Source: Geobacillus vulcani PSS1 (GTDB taxonomy: Bacteria > Bacillota > Bacilli > Bacillales > Anoxybacillaceae). Taken from it: a stretch of DNA of 64,000 bases. This document shows positions 42,373-51,791 of this stretch, piece after piece (position 1 is the stretch's first letter; every line of letters starts with the position of its first letter). The notes under the pieces were generated by a model that had not been told where the DNA came from, made no database searches, and was given only the letters and a program-made list of their open reading frames with translations. Position numbers and translations under genes: made by a program. The stretch spans positions 1,279,501-1,343,500 of the forward strand of contig NZ_JPOI01000001.1 in assembly GCF_000733845.1 (NCBI RefSeq). Direction: 5' to 3'.

Positions 42373-42845
42373 ATGGAGGAACTGCTGCGTCGAATATGGT
42401 CCAAGTTGGATAACATGGAACAAGGATTTTTGGCGTTTCAAGAAGAAACTCGCCAACGGTTTGCACAGATGGATGAACGGTTTGCCCAGATTGACGAATG
42501 CTTTGCTCAAATTAATGAGCGTTTTGTGCAGATCGACGGCCGTTTAGCAGAAATGAGCGGGCAAATGGGTTCGCTGACGGCTCGCGTTGAAGCGCTTGAA
42601 GGCCGCGTCGATGAAATGAACGGGCGCATCAGCCGTCTTGAACAAGATTAGACCGTGTGGAAGCGGAGTTGGCGAAAGTGAAAGAAACGCTTTATCGCGT
42701 CGAAACGCAGCTTGTGGATGATGTGCAACTATGACTTCGCAAAATTCGTGAAAAAGTGGAGGAGAAAAGTTTTGAAATTGATGCGCTGAATCGGCGCCTT
42801 CACCATGCGGAAGCGGTGATTGAGCAGCTTCCGTCCAAGGCGTGA
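42373..42845 (+). pseudogene. Decayed coiled-coil protein gene
   Basis: The intact 5' part (42373-42651, 92 residues) is pure coiled coil with seven-residue repeats (RFAQMDERFAQIDECFAQIN). It stops at TAG 42649. A shift of one frame at that point continues as DRVEAELAKVKETLYRVETQ, DDVQL, an in-frame TGA at 42732, then LRKIREKVEEKSFEIDALNR and ends at TGA 42845. So a gene of about 157 codons has one frameshift and one nonsense change. GGGGGGAACG precedes ATG 42373. Similar coiled-coil families exist in Geobacillus; the function is unknown. Confidence 0.75.
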
Positions 42846-42954
42846 TCCCCTCTCTTGGACATGCCCCTCTCCCAGCCTGTACAACAGTTGTCACTGATCC
42901 CTGTATAATGATATGATGAATAAGTGAGTCCATGAAAAATAAGGAGCGTTTCCT

Positions 42955-45468
42955 ATGCTTGGAGTCTTAAAAAAAGTATTTGACCCGAACAAGCGTCAGT
43001 TGGCAAGACTGGAGAAAATTGCGGATCAAGTGGATGCGCTCGGTCCGGAGATGGCCCGACTGTCCGATGAACAGCTGCGGCAAAAAACCGAGGAGTTTAA
43101 AGCCCGCTATCAGCAAGGCGAATCGCTCGATGACTTGCTTGTTGAGGCGTTTGCTGTTGTGCGCGAAGGAGCGAAGCGCGTCCTCGGTTTGTACCCATAT
43201 AAAGTGCAAATTATGGGCGGCGTCGTCTTGCATGAAGGCGACATCGCCGAGATGAAAACCGGGGAAGGGAAAACGTTGACGGCGACGATGCCTGTCTATT
43301 TGAACGCCTTGACGGGGCGCGGCGTGCATGTCGTGACGGTCAACGAATACTTGGCGACGCGCGATGCGACGGAAATGGGCAAGCTGTATGAGTTTTTAGG
43401 CATGACCGTCGGCTTGAACTTGAGCGGTATGTCGCGCGAAGAAAAGCAGGCGGCGTACAATGCCGACATTACGTACGGAACGAACAACGAGTTTGGTTTC
43501 GACTATTTGCGCGACAACATGGTCCTCTATAAGGAGCATATTGTGCAGCGGCCGCTCTATTACGCGATCATCGACGAGGTCGACTCGATTTTGATCGATG
43601 AGGCGCGGACGCCGCTCATCATTTCCGGCACGGCGCAAAAGTCGACAAAGCTGTACGTGCAGGCGAATGCGTTTGTGCGCACGTTGCGCAAAGATGTCGA
43701 TTACACATACGATGAAAAAACGAAAAGCGTCCAGCTGACGGAAGAAGGGATCAACAAAGCCGAGCGGGCGTTTGGCATCGACAACTTGTTTGATTTGAAA
43801 CACGTCACGCTCAACCACCACATTCAGCTGGCGCTGCGGGCGCACGTAACGATGCAGCGCGACGTCGATTACGTCGTGCAAGACGGAAAAGTGATCATCG
43901 TCGACCCGTTCACCGGGCGTTTGATGCACGGCCGCCGCTACAGCGACGGGTTGCATCAAGCCATCGAGGCGAAAGAAGGGCTCGAGATTCAAAACGAGTC
44001 GATGACCTTAGCGACGATTACGTTCCAAAACTACTTCCGCATGTATGAAAAGTTGGCGGGGATGACGGGGACGGCGAAGACGGAAGAGGAAGAGTTCCGC
44101 AACATTTACAATATGCGCGTCGTCGTCATCCCGACGAATCGTCCGGTCATTCGTGAAGACCGTCCGGATTTGATTTATCGGACGATGGAAGGGAAGTTCC
44201 GCGCCGTGGTTGAGGACATCGCCGCCCGCCATGCGAAAGGGCAGCCGGTGCTCGTCGGCACGGTGGCGATCGAAACGTCCGAGATGTTGTCGGAGATGCT
44301 CAAAAAACGAGGCATCCCGCACAACGTTTTAAACGCGAAAAACCATGCGAAAGAGGCGGAGATCATTGCCCAAGCGGGGCAAAAAGGCGCGGTGACGATC
44401 GCGACGAACATGGCCGGGCGCGGGACGGACATTAAGCTCGGCGAAGGGGTCAAAGAGCTCGGCGGATTGGCCGTCATTGGCACGGAGCGTCACGAAAGCC
44501 GGAGGATCGATAACCAGCTGCGCGGTCGCTCGGGACGCCAAGGCGATCCGGGGGTGTCGCAGTTTTACTTGTCGCTTGAGGATGAGTTGATGCGCCGCTT
44601 TGGTTCCGAGAGCCTCATGGCCATGATGGACCGCCTTGGGATGGACGACTCGCAGCCGATTCAAAGCAAAATGGTGACGAAAGCGGTCGAGTCGGCGCAA
44701 AAACGGGTGGAAGGCAACAACTTCGATGCCCGCAAACAGCTGCTTCAATATGACGATGTCCTGCGCGAACAGCGGGAAATCATTTACCGCCAGCGCTACG
44801 AAGTGCTCGATTCCGACAACTTGCGCGGCATTATCGAAAAGATGATCCAATCGGTCATTGAACGCGTCGTCCATGCCCATACGCCGAAAGAAGACTTGCC
44901 GGAAGAGTGGAACCTAAAAGGGCTCGTGGATTATCTCAACGCCCATCTGCTTCCGGAAGGCGATGTGACGGAAGCCGACTTGCACGGCAAAGAGCCCGAA
45001 GAGATGATCGAGCTCATTTGGGAGAAAGTCAAAGCGCGTTACGATGAAAAAGAAGCGCAAATTCCGCCGGAACAAATGCGCGAGTTTGAACGCGTCGTCG
45101 TCTTGCGCGCCGTTGACATGAAATGGATGAACCATATTGACGCAATGGAGCAGCTCCGCCAAGGCATCCATTTGCGCGCCTACGGGCAAGTCGACCCGTT
45201 GCGCGAATACCAAATGGAAGGGTATGCGATGTTCGAAAACATGATCGCTGCGATTGAAGAGGAAGTCGCCACCTATATCATGAAGGCGGAAATCCACCAT
45301 AACCTTGAGCGCCAAGAGGTGGCCAAAGGCGAAGCGGTTCACCCGAAAGAAGACGGCGAGGAGCCGAAGCGAAAACCAGTTCGCCGGGCGGTGCGCGTCG
45401 GCCGCAACGACCCGTGCCCGTGCGGTAGCGGGAAAAAATATAAACATTGTTGCGGAAGAGTGGTATAA
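42955..45468 (+). CDS. secA: Protein translocase ATPase SecA
   Basis: 837 residues, the motor of the Sec pathway. Walker A is [11 protein letters not shown] (about residues 100-110), the DEAD motif lies in [18 protein letters not shown], and motif VI in [13 protein letters not shown]. The C-terminal zinc tail reads [20 protein letters not shown] and binds SecB or ribosome. AAGGAGCG precedes ATG 42955. Single-copy essential gene with normal GC-rich codon use. Confidence 0.98.
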   Translation: MLGVLKKVFDPNKRQLARLEKIADQVDALGPEMARLSDEQLRQKTEEFKARYQQGESLDDLLVEAFAVVREGAKRVLGLYPYKVQIMGGVVLHEGDIAEMKTGEGKTLTATMPVYLNALTGRGVHVVTVNEYLATRDATEMGKLYEFLGMTVGLNLSGMSREEKQAAYNADITYGTNNEFGFDYLRDNMVLYKEHIVQRPLYYAIIDEVDSILIDEARTPLIISGTAQKSTKLYVQANAFVRTLRKDVDYTYDEKTKSVQLTEEGINKAERAFGIDNLFDLKHVTLNHHIQLALRAHVTMQRDVDYVVQDGKVIIVDPFTGRLMHGRRYSDGLHQAIEAKEGLEIQNESMTLATITFQNYFRMYEKLAGMTGTAKTEEEEFRNIYNMRVVVIPTNRPVIREDRPDLIYRTMEGKFRAVVEDIAARHAKGQPVLVGTVAIETSEMLSEMLKKRGIPHNVLNAKNHAKEAEIIAQAGQKGAVTIATNMAGRGTDIKLGEGVKELGGLAVIGTERHESRRIDNQLRGRSGRQGDPGVSQFYLSLEDELMRRFGSESLMAMMDRLGMDDSQPIQSKMVTKAVESAQKRVEGNNFDARKQLLQYDDVLREQREIIYRQRYEVLDSDNLRGIIEKMIQSVIERVVHAHTPKEDLPEEWNLKGLVDYLNAHLLPEGDVTEADLHGKEPEEMIELIWEKVKARYDEKEAQIPPEQMREFERVVVLRAVDMKWMNHIDAMEQLRQGIHLRAYGQVDPLREYQMEGYAMFENMIAAIEEEVATYIMKAEIHHNLERQEVAKGEAVHPKEDGEEPKRKPVRRAVRVGRNDPCPCGSGKKYKHCCGRVV

Positions 45469-45483
45469 CCGTTTATAAATAAT

Positions 45484-45507
45484 AAAGGGAGGCTCCGCCT
45501 CCCTTTT
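45484..45507 (+). terminator. Terminator of secA
   Basis: AAAGGGAGGC (45484-45493) pairs perfectly with GCCTCCCTTT (45497-45506) over a three-base loop, followed by T and GAATGG. Strong and compact. Confidence 0.85.
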
Positions 45508-45561
45508 GAATGGCAGATATGAATCATTGGCATACTATATTCATGATGAGGTGAGGACAAC

Positions 45562-46666
45562 ATGATCGATTTGGTGGAAATTAAGCAAGAGCTCGAGAAA
45601 ATGGCTAAGCGATTAGCGGAAATCAGGGGGTCTCTTTGACCTCGACACGAAGCAGGCGCGTATTCGCGAATTAGAAGAACGGATGGCGGCGCCCAACTTT
45701 TGGGATGACCAGAAGGCGGCGCAGGCAGTCATTTCCGAAGCGAATGCGCTCAAAGACCTCGTCGAGGAATTTTCCTCGCTTGAAGAACGGTTTGACAACT
45801 TGGAAGTGACGTACGAACTGCTTAAGGAAGAGCCGGATGACGAACTGCAAGCCGAGCTTGTAGAGGAAGCGAAAAAGCTGATGAAAGACTTCAGCGAGTT
45901 CGAGCTGCAGCTGCTGCTCAACGAACCGTACGACCAAAACAATGCGATTTTGGAACTCCATCCCGGCGCAGGCGGCACCGAGTCGCAAGACTGGGCGTCG
46001 ATGCTGTTGCGCATGTATACGCGCTGGGCGGAGAAAAAAGGGTTTAAAGTGGAAACGCTCGACTACCTGCCGGGCGAGGAAGCCGGGATCAAGAGCGTCA
46101 CGCTGCTCATCAAAGGCCGGAATGCCTATGGGTATCTCAAAGCGGAAAAAGGGGTGCACCGGCTTGTCCGCATCTCGCCGTTTGACGCCTCGGGCCGCCG
46201 GCACACGTCGTTTGTGTCATGCGAAGTGGTGCCGGAGATGGACGAAAACATCGAAATCGAGATTCGTCCGGATGAGCTGAAGATTGACACGTACCGCTCC
46301 AGCGGCGCGGGCGGGCAGCACGTCAATACGACCGATTCGGCGGTGCGCATCACCCATTTGCCGACCGGGATTGTCGTCACGTGCCAATCGGAGCGGTCGC
46401 AAATCCAAAACCGCGAAAAAGCGATGAATATGTTGAAAGCGAAACTGTATCAAAAGAAACTCGAGGAACAGCAAGCTGAACTGGCCGAGCTGCGCGGTGA
46501 GCAAAAAGAAATCGGCTGGGGGAACCAGATCCGTTCGTACGTCTTCCATCCGTATTCGCTTGTCAAAGACCATCGGACGAACGTCGAGGTCGGCAATGTG
46601 CAAGCGGTGATGGATGGGGAGATTGATGTGTTTATTGACGCGTATTTACGTGCGAAGTTGAAGTAA
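45562..46666 (+). CDS. prfB: Peptide chain release factor 2 (programmed +1 frameshift)
   Basis: RF2 ends translation at UGA and UAA. The first 25 codons (45562-45636) end RGSL followed by an in-frame TGA at 45637. The sequence AGGGGGTCTCTTTGAC has the internal Shine-Dalgarno and the slippery CTT-TGA. Skipping T45637 continues [20 protein letters not shown] in the +1 frame to the stop at 46666, giving 367 residues. The protein shows SPF (in [11 protein letters not shown]) and GGQ ([14 protein letters not shown], about residue 249). Low RF2 activity favours the frameshift, an autoregulatory loop known from E. coli and conserved here. GGTGAGG precedes the ATG. Confidence 0.97.
45630..45639 (+). 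promoter_or_regulatory. prfB recoding site
   Basis: CTT TGA C is preceded by AGGGGG three bases upstream, the classic arrangement for +1 frameshifting. The TGA in zero frame would otherwise end the product at 25 residues. Confidence 0.95.
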
Positions 46667-46668
46667 AG

Positions 46669-46694
46669 GGACGATCATCGGATCGTCCTTTTTT
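46669..46694 (+). terminator. Terminator of prfB
   Basis: GGACGATC (46669-46676) and GATCGTCC (46681-46688) form a perfect stem over four bases, followed by TTTTTTCC. Confidence 0.85.
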
Positions 46695-46785
46695 CCTTTA
46701 GCATAGCAGATCGCTATCGCGTTAATCGGCTGTCATTTACTTGCCAAAACGGGCATGCTATACTCACAGAGGAAGGTGGGGAAGC

Positions 46786-47649
46786 ATGCGGAAGCGAAGA
46801 GAGAAGAACATGCCTCCAGCGGTGGAGGCGACTTTGGAGTATGCGTATGTTCTAATCGGCGCGGCGATCGTCGCTGTGGCGTTTAACGTGTTTTTGCTGC
46901 CGAATCGGATCGCCTCGGGCGGAGTGAGCGGCATCAGCACGATCATGCATGCGCTGTTCGGCATTGAACCGGCGTATGTCCAATGGGCGCTCAACATTCC
47001 GCTCTTTATCGCTGGTGTTGTGCTTTTGGGCCGGCAGTTTGGCGTGAAAACGTTCGTGGGGACGGTGTTTTTGCCGCTTGTTGTCTATTTGACGAAAGAG
47101 ATGGAGCCGGCGACGACAAATCCGCTTCTTGGCGCGATTTTTGGCGGCATCGGCGTTGGGCTCGGCCTTGGCATTGTGTTTCGCGGCCGGGCGTCGACCG
47201 GCGGCACTGATTTGGCGGCGCAAATCATCCATAAATATACCGGGCTGTCGCTTGGGATGTGCGTGATTTTCATCGATGGCTTGATCGTGTTGACCGCGGC
47301 GTTTGTGTTTGATATCGAACGGGCGCTCTATGCATTGATCGCGTTGTATGTGACAAGCAAAACGATCGATCTCGTCCAAGTCGGGCTTGGGTATTCGAAA
47401 ATCGCTCTGATTATTACAAAAGAAGAGGAAAAAGTGCGCCGCGCCATTTTACACGAAATCGACCGCGGAGTGACGCGCTTGCCGGCGTATGGCGGCTACA
47501 CGCAACATGAGCGCCCGGTGTTGATGTGCGTCGTCGCCCAATCGGAGTTCACGAAATTGAAACAAATCGTCCGAACCATTGATCCGACAGCGTTTGTCAT
47601 CGTTGCGAACGCTGCTGAGGTGCTCGGCGAGGGATTTCAACGTACGTAA
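46786..47649 (+). CDS. yvjA: YitT family membrane protein (YvjA-like, DUF2179)
   Basis: 287 residues with about five membrane helices (for example YAYVLIGAAIVAVAFNVFLL and ALNIPLFIAGVVLL) and the family motifs NRIASGGVSGISTI and GRASTGGTDLAAQI. The C-terminal soluble DUF2179 domain reads HEIDRGVTRLPAYGGYTQHE and TEFTKLKQIV-like sequence. The transported substrate, if any, is unknown. I start at ATG 46786 behind GGAAGGTGGGG; the frame is open further upstream without a site. Confidence 0.9.
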   Translation: MRKRREKNMPPAVEATLEYAYVLIGAAIVAVAFNVFLLPNRIASGGVSGISTIMHALFGIEPAYVQWALNIPLFIAGVVLLGRQFGVKTFVGTVFLPLVVYLTKEMEPATTNPLLGAIFGGIGVGLGLGIVFRGRASTGGTDLAAQIIHKYTGLSLGMCVIFIDGLIVLTAAFVFDIERALYALIALYVTSKTIDLVQVGLGYSKIALIITKEEEKVRRAILHEIDRGVTRLPAYGGYTQHERPVLMCVVAQSEFTKLKQIVRTIDPTAFVIVANAAEVLGEGFQRT

Positions 47650-47712
47650 CAGGGGAAGAAATCGGTTATAATAAATGGGGAACGGAATTTTTCGTTTGAG
47701 GGGGAGTTCGCC

Positions 47713-48045
47713 ATGAAATGGAAGTTGGCTGCGATGTTCCTTGGCGTTTCGCTCGCGCTCGCGGCATGCGGAGGCGGCGGGGATAACGCTGGGAACAACA
47801 ACGGCAACAATGGTGGAGGGGATACCGCCGCGTCCGCCGAGCAAATTTTTAAACAAAACTGTGCGTCCTGTCATGGACAAGACCTGTCGGGCGGGGTCGG
47901 CCCGAACTTGCAAAAGGTTGGAAGCAAGTATTCCAAAGATGAAATTAAAAACATTATCGCCAACGGCCGCGGCGCGATGCCGGCAGGAATCATTAAAGGG
48001 GAAGACGCCGACAAAGTGGCCGAGTGGCTGGCCGCGAAAAAATAA
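47713..48045 (+). CDS. cccB: Cytochrome c-551, lipoprotein type (CccB)
   Basis: 110 residues. The signal ends in the lipobox LALAAC with Cys19 as lipid attachment site. A Gly/Asn linker is followed by one class I cytochrome c domain, with the heme site CASCH (residues 50-54) and the axial Met in [10 protein letters not shown]. It carries electrons on the outer membrane face, probably to the caa3 oxidase. GAGGGGGAG precedes ATG 47713. The yvjA-cccB-ftsE neighbourhood is that of B. subtilis. Confidence 0.95.
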   Translation: MKWKLAAMFLGVSLALAACGGGGDNAGNNNGNNGGGDTAASAEQIFKQNCASCHGQDLSGGVGPNLQKVGSKYSKDEIKNIIANGRGAMPAGIIKGEDADKVAEWLAAKK

Positions 48046-48100
48046 TGGATGGATGTTTCTGACTCTTTGAAAGAAAAGATCGTTTCACTCAAGGAAAGTG

Positions 48101-48137
48101 CACCGCCTTGTTCGCTCAAGAACTGGGCGGTGTTTTC
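48101..48137 (+). terminator. Terminator of cccB
   Basis: CACCGCC (48101-48107) pairs with GGCGGTG (48126-48132), and TTTTCTGTTTTT follows. It lies about 55 bases after the cccB stop. Confidence 0.75.
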
Positions 48138-48317
48138 TGTTTTTGCGTCTTTTGTCCTAGTTTCTCCATCGTTCCCGATTTGAAATATAAATGTAAAATT
48201 CGACAATAGAAAATCGTGTTATAATAATCCTTGCGGAATTTTGCAAGATTCACGCGAAACAGCTCGAGAAATGGCAGCAAGTGAAATATGCTTGACGGAA
48301 AAGATGTTTATCCATTT

Positions 48318-48445
48318 TCGACTGTCGAGGGCAAGCCTGTGGCTTGCCCCCGTCACGCTAAGGCGTGGCGGGGGCGGACAACCACTCGCTTCACAGACCC
48401 ATGCATGGGTCTGAAAGGGGCGTTGTTCGGCCGCTCGACAGTCGA
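48318..48445 (+). repeat. Dispersed branched palindromic repeat, copy 2
   Basis: Same outer arms as copy 1: TCGACTGTCGA (48318-48328) and TCGACAGTCGA (48435-48445). Inside are three clear hairpins: GGCAAGCC/GGCTTGCC, CCCGTCACGC/GCGTGGCGGG and the palindrome AGACCCATGCATGGGTCT. A stem CGGACAAC/GTTGTTCGG is also present, where copy 1 has other paired bases in the same place. CTTGACGGAAAAG again starts 27 bases before the core. It lies about 70 bases upstream of ftsE, in the leader or promoter region. Confidence 0.8.
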
Positions 48446-48515
48446 TCAAATGATCCAAGCCGTAAATATGAAGGCCTCAAATTGCATCTATATAGTCGAA
48501 AATTAGGTGATTATG

Positions 48516-49211
48516 ATGATTGAAATGCAAGATGTATACAAAACTTATCCAAACGGCGTTGTGGCGTTAAACGGCATCAACGTTCGCATCAAGCAAGGAG
48601 AATTCGTCTACGTCGTTGGGCCCAGCGGAGCTGGGAAGTCGACGTTTATTAAAATGATGTACCGCGAGGAAAAGCCGACGAGCGGGACCATTATGGTCAA
48701 CGGCGTCAACCTTGCCAAGCTGAAAGACAGCAAAGTTCCTCTTTTGCGCCGCCATATCGGCGTTGTGTTCCAAGATTTCAAGTTGCTTCCGAAGCTCAAC
48801 GTATACGAAAACGTGGCCTTTGCCTTGGAAGTCATTGAAGAATCGCCGAAAGTGATCCGCAAAAAAGTGATGGAAGTACTCGACCTAGTCGGCCTCAAAC
48901 ATAAAATCCGCTCTTATCCGAACGAATTGTCCGGTGGCGAACAACAGCGCGTCTCGATCGCCCGCTCAATCGTCAACTCCCCGAAAATCGTGATTGCCGA
49001 CGAACCGACAGGAAACTTGGACCCGGAAACCTCATGGGGCATTGTGGAGCTGTTTGAAAAAATCAATGACCGGGGAACGACGATTGTGATGGCGACTCAC
49101 AACAAAGAGATCGTCAACGCGACCCGGCGGCGTGTCATCGCCATCGAAAACGGGAAAATCGTCCGCGACGAGGCGAGGGGGGAATACGGCTATGACGCTT
49201 CATACGTTTAA
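48516..49211 (+). CDS. ftsE: Cell division ABC transporter ATPase FtsE
   Basis: 231 residues. Walker A is VGPSGAGKST (about residues 36-44), the signature LSGGEQQRVSIARSI and Walker B KIVIADEPTGNLDPET. With FtsX it controls wall hydrolases from the cytoplasmic side; in B. subtilis the target is CwlO. ATG 48516 is five bases from AGGTGA; the frame also has ATG 48513 and GTG 48507. It overlaps ftsX by 20 bases. Confidence 0.97.
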   Translation: MIEMQDVYKTYPNGVVALNGINVRIKQGEFVYVVGPSGAGKSTFIKMMYREEKPTSGTIMVNGVNLAKLKDSKVPLLRRHIGVVFQDFKLLPKLNVYENVAFALEVIEESPKVIRKKVMEVLDLVGLKHKIRSYPNELSGGEQQRVSIARSIVNSPKIVIADEPTGNLDPETSWGIVELFEKINDRGTTIVMATHNKEIVNATRRRVIAIENGKIVRDEARGEYGYDASYV

Positions 49212-50085
49212 GCGCCACGTCCGGGAAAGCATCAAAAGCCTTGGCCGCAACGGTTGGATGACGTTTGCGTCCGCGAGCGCCGTTACGGTGACGCTGTTGC
49301 TTGTCGGCGTCTTTTTTGTCGTCATGTTCAACATCAACCATTTTGCCCAAAAAGTCGAAAACGATGTCGAAATTCGCGTCCATATCGAGCTGACGGCCGA
49401 CAACCAGCAAAAAAACGCTTTGCGCCGGCAAATTGAAGCCATTCCAAACGTCAAGGAAGTGCGCTATTCATCAAAGGATGAAGAGCTGAAGCGGCTGATC
49501 AAAAGCATGGGGGACGAAGGCTCGTCGTTCCGATTATTTGAACAGGACAACCCGTTGAGCGATGTATACGTCGTAAAAGCGGCCCGCCCGCAAGATACGG
49601 TGAAAATCGCCAAACAAATCGAAACATTGCCGTTCGTCCATAAAGTCAATTATGGCCAAGGGACGGTCGAGAGGCTGTTTGACGCGCTGAAAGTGGCGCG
49701 CAACGTGGGGCTCGTACTCATTCTCGGATTGTTGTTTACGGCAATGTTTCTCATCTCCAACACGATCAAAATTACGATTTTCGCCCGCCGTCGCGAAATC
49801 GAAATTATGCGGCTCGTGGGTGCGACGAACGGATTTATCCGCTGGCCGTTCTTTTTGGAAGGGTTATGGCTTGGAATGCTCGGCGCTCTCTTCCCGATCG
49901 CGGCGCTTTCGATCGTGTACTACAACGTGTATCAAGTGTATGAACAGCGGGTTTCCTTGCCGTTTTTTGAACTTCTTCCGTTTTCGCCGTTTATGTGGCA
50001 GTTGAGCGCACTGCTGCTGGCGATTGGCGCGGGCATCGGCATTTGGGGAAGCGTCATGTCCGTGCGCAAGTTTTTGAAAGTGTAA
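49192..50085 (+). CDS. ftsX: Cell division membrane protein FtsX
   Basis: 297 residues. One membrane helix (about 25-48, SAVTVTLLLVGVFFVVMF) is followed by an extracellular loop (VEIRVHIELTADNQQKNALR) and three C-terminal helices (VGLVLILGLLFTAMFLISN, LWLGMLGALFPIAALSIVYY and the last near 275-290). The loop is the part that contacts hydrolases. ATG 49192 lies inside the end of ftsE, behind GAGGGGGGAA. The next gene encodes a likely target of the complex. Confidence 0.96.
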   Translation: MTLHTFKRHVRESIKSLGRNGWMTFASASAVTVTLLLVGVFFVVMFNINHFAQKVENDVEIRVHIELTADNQQKNALRRQIEAIPNVKEVRYSSKDEELKRLIKSMGDEGSSFRLFEQDNPLSDVYVVKAARPQDTVKIAKQIETLPFVHKVNYGQGTVERLFDALKVARNVGLVLILGLLFTAMFLISNTIKITIFARRREIEIMRLVGATNGFIRWPFFLEGLWLGMLGALFPIAALSIVYYNVYQVYEQRVSLPFFELLPFSPFMWQLSALLLAIGAGIGIWGSVMSVRKFLKV

Positions 50086-50117
50086 AAAAGAATCATACAT
50101 AGGGAGAGGGGAAAGCG

Positions 50118-51416
50118 ATGAAGAAGAAAAACATGATGGCGCTCGCCGTCGCCGCGGCGCTCGGTCTTGGCGTTCTGCCGCCAGCGGCGGATGCCGTCAG
50201 CACTCGTGATATCGAACAAAAGCGAGGGGAGATCGACGCGCTTCGTTCGAAGCGGTCAGAGGTGCAGGAACAAATCAGCGAGGCGCAAAAAAACATCGAA
50301 GCCCTTCAATCGCAGCAAAAACAAGTCGCCAACGATATTGAAAAGCTGAACATGGCCATTGAGGAAACGAGCGGCAAAATCCGCAACGTCAGCGTCGACA
50401 TTGACCAAACGGAGCAAGCCATTGACGAATTAAAACAAGAAATTGCCGAAATTCAAGAACGCATTGAAAAGCGAAATGAAATTTTGAAAGAGCGGCTCCG
50501 TTCCTTGCAGGAAAGCGGCGGGACGATCAGCTACTTGCAAGTATTGCTTGGCGCGCAAAGCTTCAGCGACTTCATTGACCGGATGAGCGCCGTGACGACG
50601 ATCATGGAAGCGGACCAACAAATCATCCACGAGCAGGAAGCCGATAAAGCGTTAAAAGAGAAAAAGGAAGCCGAATTAACGGAGAAGCGGAACAAGTTGC
50701 AAGCGGATTTGCAAGAATTGAAGCAGCTGCAGGCCGAACTCGCGGGCCAGCTGGAGCAAAAAAATCGCCTGATGGCCGATTTGAAGCAAAGAGAGGAAGA
50801 AGAGCATGATCATAAGATGGCGCTCGAAGAGGAAAAAGAGCTGATCGCCAAACAAGAAGCGGCAGTGAAACAACAGCTTGCCGAACTTGAGCGGCAAAAA
50901 CGGGCGGAAGAAGCAGCGAAACAACGGGCGCGTACGTACACTTGGTCTGACAGTGGTGAAGCATCGTCAGGGGAAACGCCATCCGGCGGCAGCACGCCGC
51001 CTGTATCGAGCGGAGCGTTTACCCGGCCGGCCAACGGGCCGATCACCTCGGGCTTTGGCTACCGGTTTGGCGGCACGGACTTCCATCCGGGAGTCGACAT
51101 CGGCAAGCGGGCTGCTGTCGTTCCCGTTGTGGCGGCCGCAGATGGCATCGTGTTCCGGTCCTACTATTCTAGCAGCTATGGCAACGTCATTTTCATCAGT
51201 CATGTGATTAATGGGCAAACCTATACGACCGTGTACGCCCATTTGGAAGCGCGTCTTGTTGGCGAAGGGCAGCACGTCCGCAAAGGGCAAGTGATTGGCT
51301 ACATGGGCAATACCGGTCATTCGACCGGTCCGCATCTTCATTTTGAACTGCACCGCGGCGGCTGGAACGAGGCGAAAACGAATGCGGTCAATCCGCTTGA
51401 CTATATTCCTTTCTAA
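50118..51416 (+). CDS. Coiled-coil M23 murein hydrolase or activator, FtsEX partner
   Basis: 432 residues. The signal peptide (MKKKNMMALAVAAALG) is followed by a long coiled coil (about 30-265, for example IEQKRGEIDALRSKRSEVQE), a Ser/Gly/Pro linker and a C-terminal M23 peptidase domain. The latter has FHPGVDIGKRAAV (HxxxD), AHLEARLV and GPHLHFELHRGG (HxH), so the zinc ligands of an active endopeptidase are kept, unlike in EnvC. FtsEX partners such as EnvC and PcsB have the same coiled-coil layout. Position 32 bases after ftsX suggests direct control by FtsEX. Confidence 0.88.
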   Translation: MKKKNMMALAVAAALGLGVLPPAADAVSTRDIEQKRGEIDALRSKRSEVQEQISEAQKNIEALQSQQKQVANDIEKLNMAIEETSGKIRNVSVDIDQTEQAIDELKQEIAEIQERIEKRNEILKERLRSLQESGGTISYLQVLLGAQSFSDFIDRMSAVTTIMEADQQIIHEQEADKALKEKKEAELTEKRNKLQADLQELKQLQAELAGQLEQKNRLMADLKQREEEEHDHKMALEEEKELIAKQEAAVKQQLAELERQKRAEEAAKQRARTYTWSDSGEASSGETPSGGSTPPVSSGAFTRPANGPITSGFGYRFGGTDFHPGVDIGKRAAVVPVVAAADGIVFRSYYSSSYGNVIFISHVINGQTYTTVYAHLEARLVGEGQHVRKGQVIGYMGNTGHSTGPHLHFELHRGGWNEAKTNAVNPLDYIPF

Positions 51417-51438
51417 TTTCGAACGGTAGGTGGCATTG

Positions 51439-51480
51439 CGCAACTTGTCTGTCTTTTGGCAGGACAAGTTGCGTATTTTT
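51439..51480 (+). terminator. Terminator after the M23 gene
   Basis: GCAACTTGTC (51440-51449) and GACAAGTTGC (51463-51472) form a perfect 10-base-pair stem, followed by GTATTTTTTTG. Confidence 0.85.
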
Positions 51481-51628
51481 TTGATTGATTTGACATCATC
51501 GGCAGGCAAATTCCCTGCCATTCCGCTTTGATGCTATTTTGGTTTTGGCGGTGATGAATGTGGGACATCCTCCTCAACCCGCTGGGAATGAAAAAAGATT
51601 GTGGCCATCGCTTGCCTGTGATACGATT

Positions 51629-51661
51629 AATGTAAACTTTTATTTATTATTGGTTTACAAA
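51629..51661 (+). promoter_or_regulatory. Probable BirA operator
   Basis: TGTAAAC (51631-51637) and GTTTACA (51653-51659) form a dyad with a 15-base AT-rich spacer, as in firmicute biotin operators. It lies 132 bases upstream of a bioH-like gene and bioC, which makes the reading coherent. BirA loaded with biotinyl-AMP would repress the operon. Confidence 0.75.
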
Positions 51662-51791
51662 TAGCAGTGAAAGGGGGACAGATGCGATTTACGGGATGAG
51701 AAGATCAAGGTGAAGGACCGAAGCTTGGGGGAAACCAACTAGCGCCCCAAGTGGATTTTGTACATGACGGCGCAAAGTGAGGGGGGATCCG
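51662..51791 (+). other. Leader of the bioH-bioC operon
   Basis: The leader holds a strong ribosome site AAGGGGGACAG followed by a five-codon frame (ATG 51682, MRFTG, stop), and a hairpin CTTGGGG (51724-51730) with CCCCAAG (51745-51751). The orphan ribosome site suggests that a first gene (such as bioA in other bacilli) was lost, or that a leader peptide exists. Confidence 0.4.
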
